From Dendrocalamus latiflorus (Eukaryota > Streptophyta > Magnoliopsida > Poales > Poaceae): a stretch of 64,000 bases of DNA. The position numbers and the translations under genes are program-made. Each line of letters opens with the position of its first letter. Position 1 is the first letter of the stretch. The notes beneath the pieces are model-generated. The model was not told the DNA's origin. It ran no database searches and was given only the letters and a program-made list of their open reading frames with translations. Below are positions 36,231 through 48,300 of this stretch, piece by piece. The DNA is taken from assembly GCA_017311315.1 (NCBI GenBank), contig CM029650.1, positions 25,981,675 to 26,045,674 of the forward strand, given 5' to 3'.

Positions 36231-37200
36231 ACGTCTATTTTGCAAAAATCCCTGCGCAATGAAATTTTTATCATGAAGATATCCTCCTCTCTCATTCATA
36301 GCCCCATCCTGCTCGATCCCAACCCAATCCCCTCGCCCCACCGACTAGTGCCGATGTTGCCCCATTGGCCAATGCCACCTCACCGCCCTCCACGCCCGCC
36401 GATCGAGTCACCACCTCCCTTTATCCTAACGTGCGTGGCAGTGGCATTTGCTAGATCTGCGACTGCAGCTACTCGAGAGGGGCGAGGTGATGGCATTGGG
36501 AAGGCTGAGGCATGGTGGCACTACATCGGAGAGGGGGGGCGATGGCAAGCGGATGGGCTAGGCGACATGAAGGTTTCTGGATCTGTAAGCTTGAGGTCGC
36601 CAAATCCACTTGAGGCATGGCTGACGATGACCCTCAACAAGCGATTCTTGCAAGGGATGGCCAAAGCAAGCTTAGATCCGATGATTTGGTGAGCGATGGC
36701 GACAGACGATGTTGAGGAGGCCGATGATGGAGGTAGTGGTCATGTTGGGCTGGTACTAGAGGTGGAGAAGGCTGGGTGAGACGCGATGAGGGCGTCGTAG
36801 AAGTGGACGGAGACCTACGTGGCATCATAGTAGATGTGGCGGTTGGATTGTGGTCGGAGATGTTGAAGGCAACCTAGCCCTTGGCAACGGCTGAGATGGA
36901 GGTGGCGAGGTTGAAGTACGGGTGATGCGGGCAGAGGTTGAGCCATATGAAGAAGAGGAAGATGGGCAGTGACCAGGAGGAGACGAGGAGGGAGCAAAGG
37001 GTGTTGGCGAAGATAGCGATGGAGCTCTCCTTGGTGCGGTGGGGCAATTTGCCAGGTGTGGCTGCTCCCTACAGCTTATTGCCAACTTTGTTGTTGCTGA
37101 CGGGAGGGGGGAAGGGAATTGACTCGGGACCTTTTCGCGAAAAGTATCGTGCAGGGTTTTTTTTGCAAAGTTTCATAAGCGGGATAGAGATTCTCATCCG
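36231..37200. mobile_element. GC-rich segment between inverted TTTTGCAAAAA-like ends, possible gene-capturing element
   Basis: The left sequence near 36238-36262 (TTTTGCAAAAATCCCTGCGC) and the reverse complement of 37150-37176 (TTTGCAAAAA then CCCTGCACGATAC) are similar. Between them lies GC-rich, coding-like DNA in several broken frames. A minus-strand stretch with a hydrophobic segment near 36930-37030 may be a captured exon, but I do not recognise it. Confidence 0.3.
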
Positions 37201-38473
37201 TCTCCACTCCACCTGAGCTGGATCCAGTTGCCCATATGATTTTCACACTTTTACACCGAACGATGTTTTTACACTAAATATGTTGCCGCTAATCTAATCT
37301 AATTGGGCAGCTAGCTTATAATTCACGTGCATTGATCATCATTATGTCAAATAAAGTCAACTCAATGAGAGAGTAGTAAGTAATTAGTTCGTTCCATGTA
37401 CATGTATGCCGGCCGGTGTCGAGATTATGTTAGGCATCTGCTATTGCTAGTACATCACTATCCATCATATATGAGCCGTGCAATTGCTAGAAATCTGACT
37501 AGGGGTAGGTCCTATCATGAAGCTACACTAAATTAATACTAGCTACTACTAGCTAATTAGTAATCAAGCCAATTCGTTAGGCCATTCGCAAGCTAGCACA
37601 CGACGCTCAGTATATTTTTTTACTATAATCTTTCTATTGATCTCGTTTTAAATATATATATTATTTAAAAGCTAGTTACTATAAACAGTATAAACATAAA
37701 TCCGCTAAATGGCAAAATAACTCAGCCACGTTCTGCTGAGCTGAGGGCCCCAAAGCATGGTACGTACGTAACCCACCAATGAAAGAACATATGGGTCTAC
37801 TTGTGGCTAGCTGAACCTTGGCCCTTACCATGATGCATGTATTAAAAAAAAACCACCGATTGATTAGTTGCAGGGCTCTCAATTATGCCTAGGTAATAAG
37901 TAAAACATCCAAGATGCTGCCGTCCAGCGTGCAGGATGCAACTTCAGATTCCCACTCACTAGATTAGGTTTTTCATCACCACCATAGCCATTAATTACTA
38001 TAGGGCCCGGGTGAGCTTGCGTGCTGTATGTGCGAAAACCAATGGATGGCTAGCTAGCTACTCCCTCTTCTTTTTAAATTAACTTTTTAGAATTTAATCG
38101 TCAGTAGATTTTAAATTTATCTAGATTAGCTATACAAAAAATTATATTATTAAATTCGTTGTTAAAATACTTTCATAATATTGTAATTTTACCAATATAT
38201 CTTATTGTAAGGTTATAAAAAAAATAGCAGTTAAAGTTATACATAGAGACTATAAAATGTTCAAACATATAAATAAAAAAGAATGAAGAAAGTAAAGTGG
38301 ATGCAAGATGCCTCGCTTGCTTCTTGACACAGAGTTAATAAAGTAGCGCGCACCTTTTTCCGTGTAGAGGCCAAGCAAGGCCCTCGTGGGAGTTGCCAAT
38401 CGCATATCCGCATTTGCGTTGCAACGGCACAACTTCTACTTGCTTTTATGGGAAAATCACCGAGTATGCAAAT
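37201..38473. other. Intergenic, nothing recognised
   Basis: AT-rich DNA with scattered AGCTAGCT motifs and no supported ORF. Confidence 0.5.
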
Positions 38474-40043
38474 CACATATCTACAAAAAAAATTATCATA
38501 AATGATTTAAAAATTTCATTATAGACTGTTTCATGAGCTGTCTAAATTTATGAGACAGTAATGACATGAGATCATCACAGATAGCTTTCGAACCGTCTAT
38601 GATGCAGCCTATTACAACTCATAACTGTCTGTGATAGTACACTATCACAGACGGTTACGAGTTAAGAACCATTTGTGATATTGTTTTCTATTGCTAAATC
38701 TATTCCTTTTTGTTGGATAGCCTTAAGAAATACCATACCCTCTGAAATAAGCAGATCAAAACAGTGTATATCTAATCCACATTCATTCATTTCAGAAACA
38801 AGAACATCCATTTCACAAATTAATTAACTTCAATGAAATAAATTATCCATCCATGAACTTTAAATACACATATGTACAATTAATTAGCTCAATCTTATCC
38901 CAATCAAATTCATTCCACGTAGTGTAACTCTCCATCTTCTTTTACGACTTTAGACACAAAAAGTACGCACACTGTTCTGGAATTTGTTTGAGGTTGGCCT
39001 GTTCCAACGGAGTTATAGCGTTGGACGCAATTTGTCGGTTGGAATATCAATGTCGTGCATACATATATAAATAAATAAGTATGAAATAGTTATTGCAAGA
39101 TTGATAAACTTGAGGATCATTGGCCTTCGCGGAATCGAGGAGTAGTTGTATATTGTGGCAAATATAGAATTCATAGGTGTTGCTCGACGGCTGCTGGTGG
39201 CACTGCAAAAATAGAATTTGTTAGTTCGAGAAACATTACTACGATGTGTTATATAGAATTAATGTGTACTAGCGAATACTGGGAAATTTAGATCATGTCG
39301 CAGGCGTTGCTTCCTTCCTCGGATTTCCGTACCTCTGCAACGTACGTGGCGAATGACCTACGTGATTCCAAAAGGTTAGCTTTAGTCATTGGGAAGGAAG
39401 GAAAAACTACAATAGAGTTATTTACGAAGAAAATATGTTTACCTGCCGATTAATTGTTGGACAACTATGTAGTTAGTTTTGTTATTCTTTAGGGTATCAA
39501 GGTATATTATCATGTTCCATTTTAGTATAATTACAATTAGAATCTAGTGGAACCACATAGGTATATCATCATGGTCATTAAACCTAAGTTTGTGTTGCTT
39601 ATAAAGTACAAACCAACAAGTATAGCCACTAGTGTAGCATTTACCTCTGGTTGTAGGACATAAGTATGAACTCCTTGTTGCGTTGAGCCACCAAAACCTT
39701 CGTCGTATAATTCTCGATGAAGGATGCATCCTCGTTGATGGTATCCATGGCGATCAAGCGTAGGTCAAGGAAACCAACCAATAATTTCACGAAGGCTTTG
39801 TATTCACCCAGGTATCACAGATGGTTCAAATAGAAATCCGTCTATGATATTTTGGTAATATCACAGCGGTTTTGGTATTTTACCATGAATCGTCTGTGAT
39901 ATTGCATCTTCACAGATATTTTTTAGCGCTGGTATTAACACAGATGGTCTCTAAACTAAAATTGTCTGTGATTATTTTTAATCCTGACGGTTTGGATAAC
40001 TGTCTGTGATGTGACGTCTAATATTAGACTTTTTGTACTAGTG
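38474..40043 (-). mobile_element. Non-autonomous CACTA (En/Spm-like) element
   Basis: The right terminus reads, on the minus strand, CACTAGTACAAAAA (40043 down), a classic grass CACTA end. The left end at 38474 (CACATATCTACAAAAA) is a degenerate match. Subterminal repeats of the ATCACAGACGGTT / AACCGTCTGTGAT type occur in both orientations at 38570-38690 and 39810-40020. No transposase ORF is present in about 1.57 kb. A 3-bp target duplication is not evident, consistent with a decayed left end. Confidence 0.82.
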
Positions 40044-40743
40044 CCATCACCCCACTAGCTAAGCTAGCTACATTATCTCTTCCCTCTGGAAGATTCTGAA
40101 TTATCATCTGCCCATCTTCTGTACCAGATCAGATGCGATCTATCTCAACAAGAATATATAGTACTGTGATCCTCCAAGTTCTAAAACCGCTGCATAATCA
40201 ATGACGGAGACGAATAAAAAGAAACAAAAGGAGCACTGCAACATGCAAGCACAGGCTCCATACCCTAGCTTGTTCAATCCCATCAAAGGAAACAAGATCC
40301 ATACCCTAGCTTATTCAACCCCATCAAAGGAAAAAACTTTAAAGAAAGAAATTAAGACGTCAACGGCAAGCAATGAAATTCACCAACGATGTTTAGGTTA
40401 AATATGTTTTGCATGGTTCGATCTATCAGGTTAATAACCCCACTCCAAACTAATCAAGTACAAGAAAACACAGGAGATGGTCTAATATTTAGACAAAAAA
40501 AGGAAACAAATTAATGGAGCAAAAAACTAGCTAGGGAGCTAATTAACAACAGAAGCAGTGAAATTAAGAAAATCCACCACTCCAAGGGCAATCCAGCTCT
40601 TCTTCTTCTTCTCCACCCTGACAAAACCTTTAATTAACTACAGTACTGCTTAATTGGTCTACCAGCTTCCTTGCTTTGCACCTTCAGTATATTCTTGCAT
40701 GATGGATGGATGGATGGATGAAGCATGATTGCACTTGCATCGA
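40044..40743 (-). other. 3' flank of the Dof gene
   Basis: AT-rich with a 41-bp direct duplication (40260-40300 and 40301-40337, starting ATACCCTAGCTT) and a GGAT run near 40703. It probably contains the 3' UTR and polyadenylation site of the Dof gene. Confidence 0.5.
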
Positions 40744-43513
40744 TCATATCAGGGAGCTGCTATTGATGAGGCCTTGCCATGGATTTCCACTACCTGCAGC
40801 GCCATTGTTCCAGTAGTAATCCCTTGATGACCCATGGTTGTTGTTGTTGTCCATCATCACGTTGATGTTATTCACAGTGCCCTGCTGCTGCTGCTGTGCA
40901 CCGACCTGCAGCTTCCCACCTGTTGATCCAAAACCACCACCAAGCTGCGACGGCCACTGGAGCCCCATCATCGCCTTCGTACCGCCGTCGCCTTCCTCGG
41001 CAGTATCCATACTTCCATTCACTACTCCCTGTGTTGCAGTTGCACCACCGAGTGCATGATCGGCAGTAGCATCACCCAGCCCCTGCTGCATCATCATACC
41101 TGCACCAACACCAAATGCTGACGGCGGCATCACCATCCCACTGCCGCTGGTAGACCCATAAAAGCCGCTGCTCCCATGATTGCCATCAAGAAGCCCTCCC
41201 CTCAGTATGTCCAGAAACGTCCCACCGGGATCCAATGTCGCCACCGCCGGGTTGGACGACGACGAACCGAAGGCCATGGAGAGGTGATCTCTGGGGAGCT
41301 CCGCGAAGCCTGTCGAGATATATGTTGGGAGCACGTTGGGGAAGTCCGTGCAGGACGGGGGCGCCATGGGTTCCGGCACGAGCTGCTTGTTGATCTTGGA
41401 GGCCGCCGCGGAGGACGAGGAGGAGGAAGTGGAGGAGCGCCTGTTCTTGCGGCAGCCACCGCCGATGGGGACGTTGCGGAGGGAGCCGCCCTGGGTCCAG
41501 TAGCGGCGGCATTCCTTGCAGAAGTAGCGGGGCTGCGACATGCTGTAGTTGTTGTAGTAGCAGAACTTGGTGTTGATGGAGTTGCACCGCGGGCAGTTGA
41601 TCGCCTTGTCTGGGTGAGGCCGCGGCTTCCGCTCCACCGTCGCCTGCGTCTCGGTCGCCGCCGGCGACTGTTGCCGTGGCTTGGAGTTGCAGGGCACCAC
41701 TTCCTCCGTCTGGGACGACGCACCGGCGGCCATCAGCTTCTGCGTGCACAATTGAAACAAGATGCATGCATCGCTATCTCATCACGATCAGATTGTCATT
41801 AATTAGGAAGTGTATAGTTAATGTGATAATTGAAATCCATGTACTACTGATAAGACTTGCTAACACACCTCATTTGAAATCCATGTATTACTTTCAGCTC
41901 CAATGTATTAAGAATTAAACTAGGATTATGGTTGGAGCGACTCTACCGTGCGCCATGAAACAGCTAGAATTTTTGTCCGTACATGAACGTACGTACATGG
42001 GATGATGGTCAGGGTTAATTATTCTGTTGCGGTAGTCTACTGTTAATTCAAGGCAAGAATTAAGAAAGTTAGGTTTTCAAAAAATAAATTTAAGGAACCA
42101 ATAATATTGGATAACTTGGCTATTATTTATTTGGAAATTGAACTGGACAGGGCAAATCAACAAACAAGCTCCCATGCATGTTTATATATGTATAAAGGTG
42201 CAAATTAAAGAGAGGCAATGGTGGATATGGGGTGGGAGAGTAAAGTGCAAAGTGTTGAATCATTACTTGCAAGCTAGCTTGCATGTGATGTGCTTGCTTG
42301 CAAAGGGACCGGGAGTACTTACTTAATTTCTTCTGTGCTAACAGACCCATGGGACTTGATTAGCTACAACTTAAAGCTCAAAACTTTTGAGCTAGATGAC
42401 CTCTAATCTTAGCTAAGCAAACAGGGAAAGAAAGCTTTCAGAACGAAAGAAAAATCGTCTACATATATACAAGTGAGCACGTCCTCATGATCGATGCAAA
42501 CATCAATTAGATATTTAATTGTGCAAATGAATTTTTTTGGTCTAGGAACACTTGATCCAATTTTGGGCGTATGCGATTCATAAAAGGCAACAACTTTAAA
42601 AAAAAATTAAATCCCCATGGAGCCGAGCGATGCTCAGCTGGCAAGAAGTAAAATGATACCCCAAGAATCAAAGAAAGAAATGCAGCTAAAATAGTACGAT
42701 CATGTTTTTTTTGCTTAATTCTATTGCTCTCAAACGTTGAGAAAGGTTAAAGGGTAGAGAATACATCTCATCTCACCTCATCTACGGGATGAAGGTACCT
42801 AAAGTGAAGACTTGCCTGGTGGTGAGCAGTGCCTCTGGAGATCTCCATGAAATTAAAGCTAGCAAAGGCACACGTACCATTGAATTGAAGCATGGTAGTT
42901 AACTCCAAGTTGAAAACAAAAGATCGAAGAAAGAACCTAAGGTCGACCTAGACGAAGAAAAGAGAAGAAAAGCTGAGACATCCGTCCACCTTTGGTAGGC
43001 CGGTTGAACCCGAATCTGAACAAGCGCACCCGCCCATGAATGTTTGCACACATATATAGAAGATATATGGGGTGGGCTTTTTCGGTTGTGGCTTATGTGT
43101 TATAACTGTGATTTATGGTTTTTGGCTCTAGCATGTATATATGGCGAATCCAATAAGCTGTTTTAAAAATACCATCTTAATAAGTTGTTTTGAAATAATA
43201 AGTAGAGAAGCCCTTCCGTTTATTTACTAAAAAACCATTATATAAAAAGAACTGAGCTATAGTCTCTGTATACACCTTATTAGCTAGGTATAAAATGTAT
43301 GTGTGCATACACACATCAAATTAATCGCATGGAATTTAAGACCGACAGCCATGAGTAGTCGGAAATAAAGATGAAGAGACTCATAATAACTTGATTATCC
43401 AAAAAGAAGAAGAAAAAGTAGACTAGAATTGCATCGATCGATCTACGGGATGAAGGTAACTAACTAAAGTGAAGACTTGCCTGGTGGTGAGCAGTGCCTC
43501 CGGAGATCTCCAT
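40744..43513 (-). CDS. Dof-type zinc finger transcription factor, two alternative first coding exons
   Basis: The main exon (40744-41739) encodes 331 residues with a complete Dof domain. With an 11-residue first exon the zinc cysteines are C60, C63, C85 and C88 (CX2CX21CX2C), followed by the basic [24 protein letters not shown] stretch in two parts. Dof proteins bind AAAG-containing promoters in the nucleus. The rest is Ser/Gly/Met-rich with Gln and Asn runs, typical of activation regions. The acceptor at 41740-41741 joins in phase 0 to either a distal first exon (43481-43513) or a near-identical proximal one (42816-42848). Both start ATGGAGATCTCC and end CAG followed by GCAAGT, a GC donor. 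The ATG within exon 2 at 41760 reads through intron sequence and is less likely. Member identity is not resolved. Confidence 0.92.
42816..42848 (-). CDS. Proximal alternative first coding exon of the Dof gene
   Basis: Encodes [11 protein letters not shown] and ends in CAG with a GC donor (GCAAGT), 1076 bp before the main exon. It lies in a copy of about 100 bp (42782-42884) of the distal first-exon region. One coding change (Gly to Arg at residue 5) separates the two. Confidence 0.6.
43481..43513 (-). CDS. Distal first coding exon of the Dof gene
   Basis: Encodes [11 protein letters not shown] and ends in CAG with the same GC donor. The intron to the main exon would be 1741 bp. The GC-richer sequence upstream (43550-43680) looks more like a normal 5' UTR than that beside the proximal copy, so this is probably the ancestral exon. 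Confidence 0.75.
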
Positions 43514-44850
43514 GAAATTAAAGCTAGCAAAGGCACATGTAATCCATCCCCACCAAACAAACAGTGCGAGCGAGCGATCGGAGACCGAAAAGGTGACTCT
43601 GATCGGAGACCGGAGGAGGAGAAGAAGAAGCTTTCCAGGACGGATCGACGGAACACCAAGAAGAGTACTCGCTGCTAGTCCTAGCTAGGAGGGAGACCTC
43701 CCCGGCCGGGCCTCCTGTGCTGTCCTTTAGTACTAGCTAGGAGAGAGAGAGAGGATGGATGGATGGTGTGAGCTAGGAGTGAGTGATGTGTTGTGGTAGA
43801 ATGAACAGGCGCCCGGCCGGCGGGTTGCCTGCGGAAACAGACGGCTGACGGTGACGCGGACAGACAGAGTTAGGTAGACACGGACGGATGGCTTGCAACA
43901 AGCCTCCTTCCTTCCTTCAGTTGCCAGCAGCCAGCAGAAACCAAAAGAAAAGAAAAGGGGAGGGGCGACAAGACAAGCCAGCGAATTCGAGGGGCTTCTA
44001 GCAAGCGAGTGTGTTCTTTCCTTGCGTTGTTGCTTGGATTGGATGGCCTTCTTCTTCTAACTCATGTGTGTACATCCGAGCGAGCCGTCTGCCTCCTCGT
44101 GCATGCATATATGCCCTCTCCGCAGCCTCAGCTTCTTCATGCCTGCCTGCCTCCGTGCTGCATGCAGCCATGATCAAGCAACGCAAGTCTTTCCTATTTT
44201 TCAGTTACTTGCATGTCTTGTGCCTGTTAACATTACATGCATTACATGGTCGACCAAGTGACATGACAAGTGTCCAAGCTTGTTCGGTTGTGTACGTGCT
44301 ACGTTACTCGTGTGTCCACCCGCCGGTTCTCCGTGCCGCCGGCGTTTTCCTTGCCACGATTACAGCACGTACATAGCTTGCCTGCATGTTACAGTATCAC
44401 ATTACCAAGGGTTACAGTCTCAGTAAAAAAAAATGTCGCCCAAAATTCTCGATAGCCGGAATTTTCCCAAAAAACCATCTGATTTTTTAAAAAAATTCAA
44501 ATTTGATTGTTTTTCACAGAAAGCAAGGAAAAATGTGATGGGATCTATTCAACCCACAGCCTCCATCTCTCAGCCCAGTGCCTCGCCACCAAGTCCCATC
44601 CCATGCATTGAAATTTTGAAATATTCGTTCGGCTCATACCAAGTGCATCTTTGCGTGTACCACGCCGGCCCCCCTCACCTGCCACATGTGTGCCCTCTCC
44701 ACAAACTCCTTCCATGCATGCCTCCATGGTGCATCGATGAACAAGCAACACAAGTCTCTCGTATTTTACTTGCTTGCATGTCTTGCGCTTGTTAACATGG
44801 TAGATAGAGTGACATGCCAAGTGGAAGGTTATTCATAATGTTTTGACATG
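43514..44850. promoter_or_regulatory. Dof upstream region with a diverged duplication
   Basis: Contains GGAT and GAGA-rich runs near 43740-43770. A diverged direct duplication joins 44095-44270 to 44665-44820: shared GCCCTCTCC, CAAGCAACGCAAGTCT-like and CTTGCATGTCTTG blocks. No gene is supported; the promoter probably lies in the left part. Confidence 0.5.
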
Positions 44851-45334
44851 TGTACGCTCCTCTTGGGTGTAAAGTCAAGAAGGTCAACTAGAAGGAGGGG
44901 AGGAGGAATATGTGCTTTTAAAATCTATTTGCCCAAATCCAGGTTTTATATGTGGAAACATAAATCAAAATGGCTTTACATAATTAAGACCTAAATCAAC
45001 TAGTTTCACCAAGTGCACCAACAACCTAAGTCTAGATCAAATCTAGGGTGACAAACAAGCAATTCAATTATAAAAATATAAATTGCAAGAATGCAAATGA
45101 GCATGAGGAAGCAAACCACAAGATGACACACGAAATTTTTATCGTAGTGTTTGGAGCCTTTTCAATCTCCCTTAATTCACGTTGAGGTAAGCCTAAATGA
45201 ATCGGACTAGCTCCACAAATTAAGCCAAACAGCCCAATCCACCAGCCACCTTCAGTGTGCGTCCGCAAGATGCACAAGTCAAGGTCTCTAGGATGCACCT
45301 CGTCGCGTACCTTGTTTAGCTCGTTGGTTAGAGC
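44851..45334. other. Repeat-like intergenic sequence
   Basis: Moderately AT-rich sequence with phrases common in dispersed grass repeats (AGATCAAATCTAGGGTGACA, also found in style near 19840). No supported gene. Confidence 0.4.
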
Positions 45335-46600
45335 ATGTTTCCATCCACACACGGTGATATTTGCAACCCCGAGTTCATCCGCCTCGCCAAGTCTTCGGCT
45401 AACGCAGAGGTTGGGGTAATGCCTCAGTACAGCTGGGGATCAGCTGTCCTATGCAACACATATCGGGGGTTGTGTGACACTTGCCAGCGCGGCACCGGTC
45501 ATGTAGCAGGCTCACCATTCCTCCACCAGATCACCCCGAGTAGATCATGCACGAGGAACGTCTACAACACTCGATCAATCCCCACAGCGCTTCGCGACGG
45601 CATGATAGCATAAGACAGTTCAATATCTTATCGTTTCATTCAAGAAATTTATACTGGTCGTTACTGAACCTGTTTCGTATGTCACTTTAGTTGGAGCGGC
45701 GGCAGTGCATCGCAAGCACGTCGGAGGCCGCCATCAGCAGCCCGGAGACACCATCGGCCCTGCAGAAGACTATGAAGTTCATCCTAAAGCAGGCCAAAAA
45801 AATAGTGCACAACCTAAACTGCGGTCACTCCACGGATCACAGTGCGCACATGAGTCACCCAGTGTGGGCACCATGCTTACCCGCTAGGTAATCGCGACCT
45901 AGCGAGTCCGGCCGGCCATCGCAATCTACTGAGTCTGCTTGGCGTCGTAGTACTAGCCTCCGATCATCCGTGCGTCGTATCGATGAGGAGGTAACTTACG
46001 TGCGAACATACATTTTGTTTTCCTATTAGGCCTTGCATTCCACTAACATCATGGCATTCTCCCGCTACAAGTCCGTCATCGAGATGCATCACTTTTGACG
46101 TCTGCACCACCTACACAGACTACCACTCCCCGTTGTTTATCTTCGCTGCATATTCGGGAGGTGTGAGATTCGCATTGTACTTCCGGAATATTTATTGTGA
46201 CTAATATTGTTTCATCTTGTAGCCTCCAATTCAACGTGGGGGTGATGACGAATCCACCGGTGATAACATGGACCTCTCATATGCTTCCAAAGAGTAGTAC
46301 GCAGCGCCAAGGTTTGCAGCGTACACAGGGCGGAGCTCAGCGTTCACAGCATACCTAGGATTTGGACACTTCGGTGGCCAAAGCTCCTCCGGCTTCGCAG
46401 CCACGTCATACGGTTAAGGTGAGAGCTCCTTAGCACCACGAGGGAGATTTCTAGAGTCCTTTGTACACGATATTATTGCGGGTGGCTCGCAGTTCAGCAT
46501 GTCTCAGCTAGAAGACTTCGACCCTTACCGATCCCAGCCTACTGTACCTGAGCGTACTGGACCACCGCTGGCCACTGAGTAGACAGAACAGTCTCCATAC
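45335..46600 (+). pseudogene. Plant-mobile-domain (PMD) element remnant
   Basis: The frame at 45335-45613 contains YSWGSAVLCNTYRGLCDTC, characteristic of the plant mobile domain (aminotransferase-like) carried by MULE-type and other elements. Downstream pieces up to about 46560 are in different, broken frames with no single product. The rest of the PMD is not recognisable. The element is decayed and its ends are not defined. Confidence 0.65.
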
Positions 46601-47204
46601 CTCCTTCGACCCAAGATGCAACCTCCGGACCGACTAACATACCCGACGGGACGTGCTCGTGCGTAACGGAAGACAAGGCCATATACCGGGAGGTGGATGC
46701 GGTGGGAAGATAGCAATGGCTCAGATGGGTGAGCCATATCACATCCAGTGTGACGCATTTTTTGTACTACTATAATTACTTTTAATTGTATAATATTCGT
46801 AATGTACAAAATTGTAAAAAAATTTATGAAATATTCGTAAATTCATGATTAAATTAACCTAAATAAAACGTGTCAAATTCAGAAAACATTAAAAATTTTA
46901 AAAAATTATACAATAACCATGACTGTGTTAGGAGACTTCACATAAAATTTTGTAATTTTTGGAGCTCGTTTGCTATATGTAAAAACTTGTAAAAATATCA
47001 AAATTGTATAAAATTTTTAGCAACATTCGCAACAGATAAAATTACCAAAAAATTACACTATGAGGTACGTTATGTTGGAAGGTTGTACATAAATTTTTGT
47101 AATTTTTTGAGCTCATTTAATAGATTTTAAAATTTAAACATATACTAAATAAAAAAATTAGGACAGGTAATTAAGCCAACTAATTAACGGTTTAATTACT
47201 TGCC

Positions 47205-47280
47205 GCCCCCTCACCAGACGACAGGCTTGCTTGCCGTCCCCCCACCGGGCGGTAGGCTGCCTGCCGTCTGGTGAGGGGGC
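47205..47280. repeat. Near-perfect 22-bp inverted repeat, GC-rich
   Basis: The left arm 47205-47226 (GCCCCCTCACCAGACG...) pairs with the right arm 47259-47280 with one mismatch, around a 32-bp loop. The layout recalls the hairpin at 30265. Confidence 0.93.
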
Positions 47281-47677
47281 CACCGCGTGTCGCCTCACGA
47301 GCGCAGCCGTCCGCCCACCGGATGGCAGAAGTGCGATTTTTGTAAATACTATATGTATATAGCTAATTTTGTAAATACAGTGTGAAAGCGTGCCAATTCT
47401 GGCTTTAACTCTGTTACGTTGATATATATATATGTATGTATACCACCCATGCAGAATTGCAGATGCAGTACAGGCCGGCAACGGCGCAGCGGTAGACCAA
47501 GATGGATGGACGGATGGATGATGCTGTTCAAGTGCAGCGGCCGGGGAAATACGTACGTACGGTTGGTGTATCGAACAAGAAGCCATAAGCTGAAAAGCAC
47601 TGCCATCCCTGGCCGGCCCGCATGACTGCACTAGCGGGGAGAAGGCGGAGCATCCTGGAGGAGGAGAGCAGCAGAAG

Positions 47678-47722
47678 GATGCTATGGCTATGATACATAC
47701 GCGGCGCCATAGCCATAGCATC
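47678..47722. repeat. 15-bp perfect inverted repeat
   Basis: GATGCTATGGCTATG at 47678-47692 and its exact reverse complement at 47708-47722. GCATCCTGGAGGAGGAGAG is also duplicated directly nearby (47649 and 47718). Confidence 0.9.
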
Positions 47723-48119
47723 CTGGAGGAGGAGAGGACTCACCACGCATTACTACTGCCACTCCCTGGCTTCTAGCTGCTGCATGTTCTGCTGCTCTGC
47801 TCGACTGAGGTCATGCTCCTCGATCTGTCTCCATCCAGTAGAGGTAAATGCAATGCAGACGGATGAGCATGCAGCTCCACCAGATTACGGATTGGATAAC
47901 GACAGCATCGATCTGATCCATTATTAAGTATACTTACTCCTACTCTAGCAATGATCCGTCTATTAAGGTCCTTGATTATGATGGATGGAGCATCTGCTCC
48001 CGAAAACTGGATATGGAGAATGTTTCGGCAAATCCACAGGAAGAAATTGTAAGAAAATTGTAAGAAATTTTATAATGTATATATATATATGTATGTATAT
48101 ATATATATGTATATATATA

Positions 48120-48300
48120 TATGCAATGATATATAATATATCAGGCAAATCCATTAACATTCATTAATTCAAAAAAACATCGATTTGAAAAAGGAAGTCA
48201 TTGATTTAGCATGCTGAATTAATCATGGATGGAAAGTCTCAATCATAGAGTCTGGACATCATGATGCCCCTGTTATTTATACTATACCATACTATATATA
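48120..48300. mobile_element. Foldback-family repeat, partial copy
   Basis: Shares ATATATCAGG.AAA, then CATTCATTAATTC and ATGGATGGAAAGTC with the copies at 23.7 kb and 48.5-49.1 kb. It is cut on the right by the Helitron at 48301. Confidence 0.6.

Larger units (their letters stand above)
46601..47960. other. AT-rich intergenic with two inverted repeats
   Basis: 46740-47160 is very AT-rich with A and T runs. It is followed by the hairpin at 47205-47280 and a smaller palindrome at 47678-47722. Opposite-strand ORFs of up to 187 codons cross these repeats and show no domain; I do not call them. Confidence 0.5.

Noticed and set aside
41176..41802. 208-codon ORF opposite the Dof gene
   Set aside because: Antisense shadow of a GC-rich Dof coding exon.
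45310..45385. tRNA-like D-arm sequence (TAGCTCGTTGGTTAGAGC)
   Set aside because: No matching acceptor, anticodon or T arms can be folded from the following bases.
47158..47721. 187-codon minus-strand ORF
   Set aside because: Spans a GC-rich hairpin, a TA run and a palindrome; no domain or gene-like structure.
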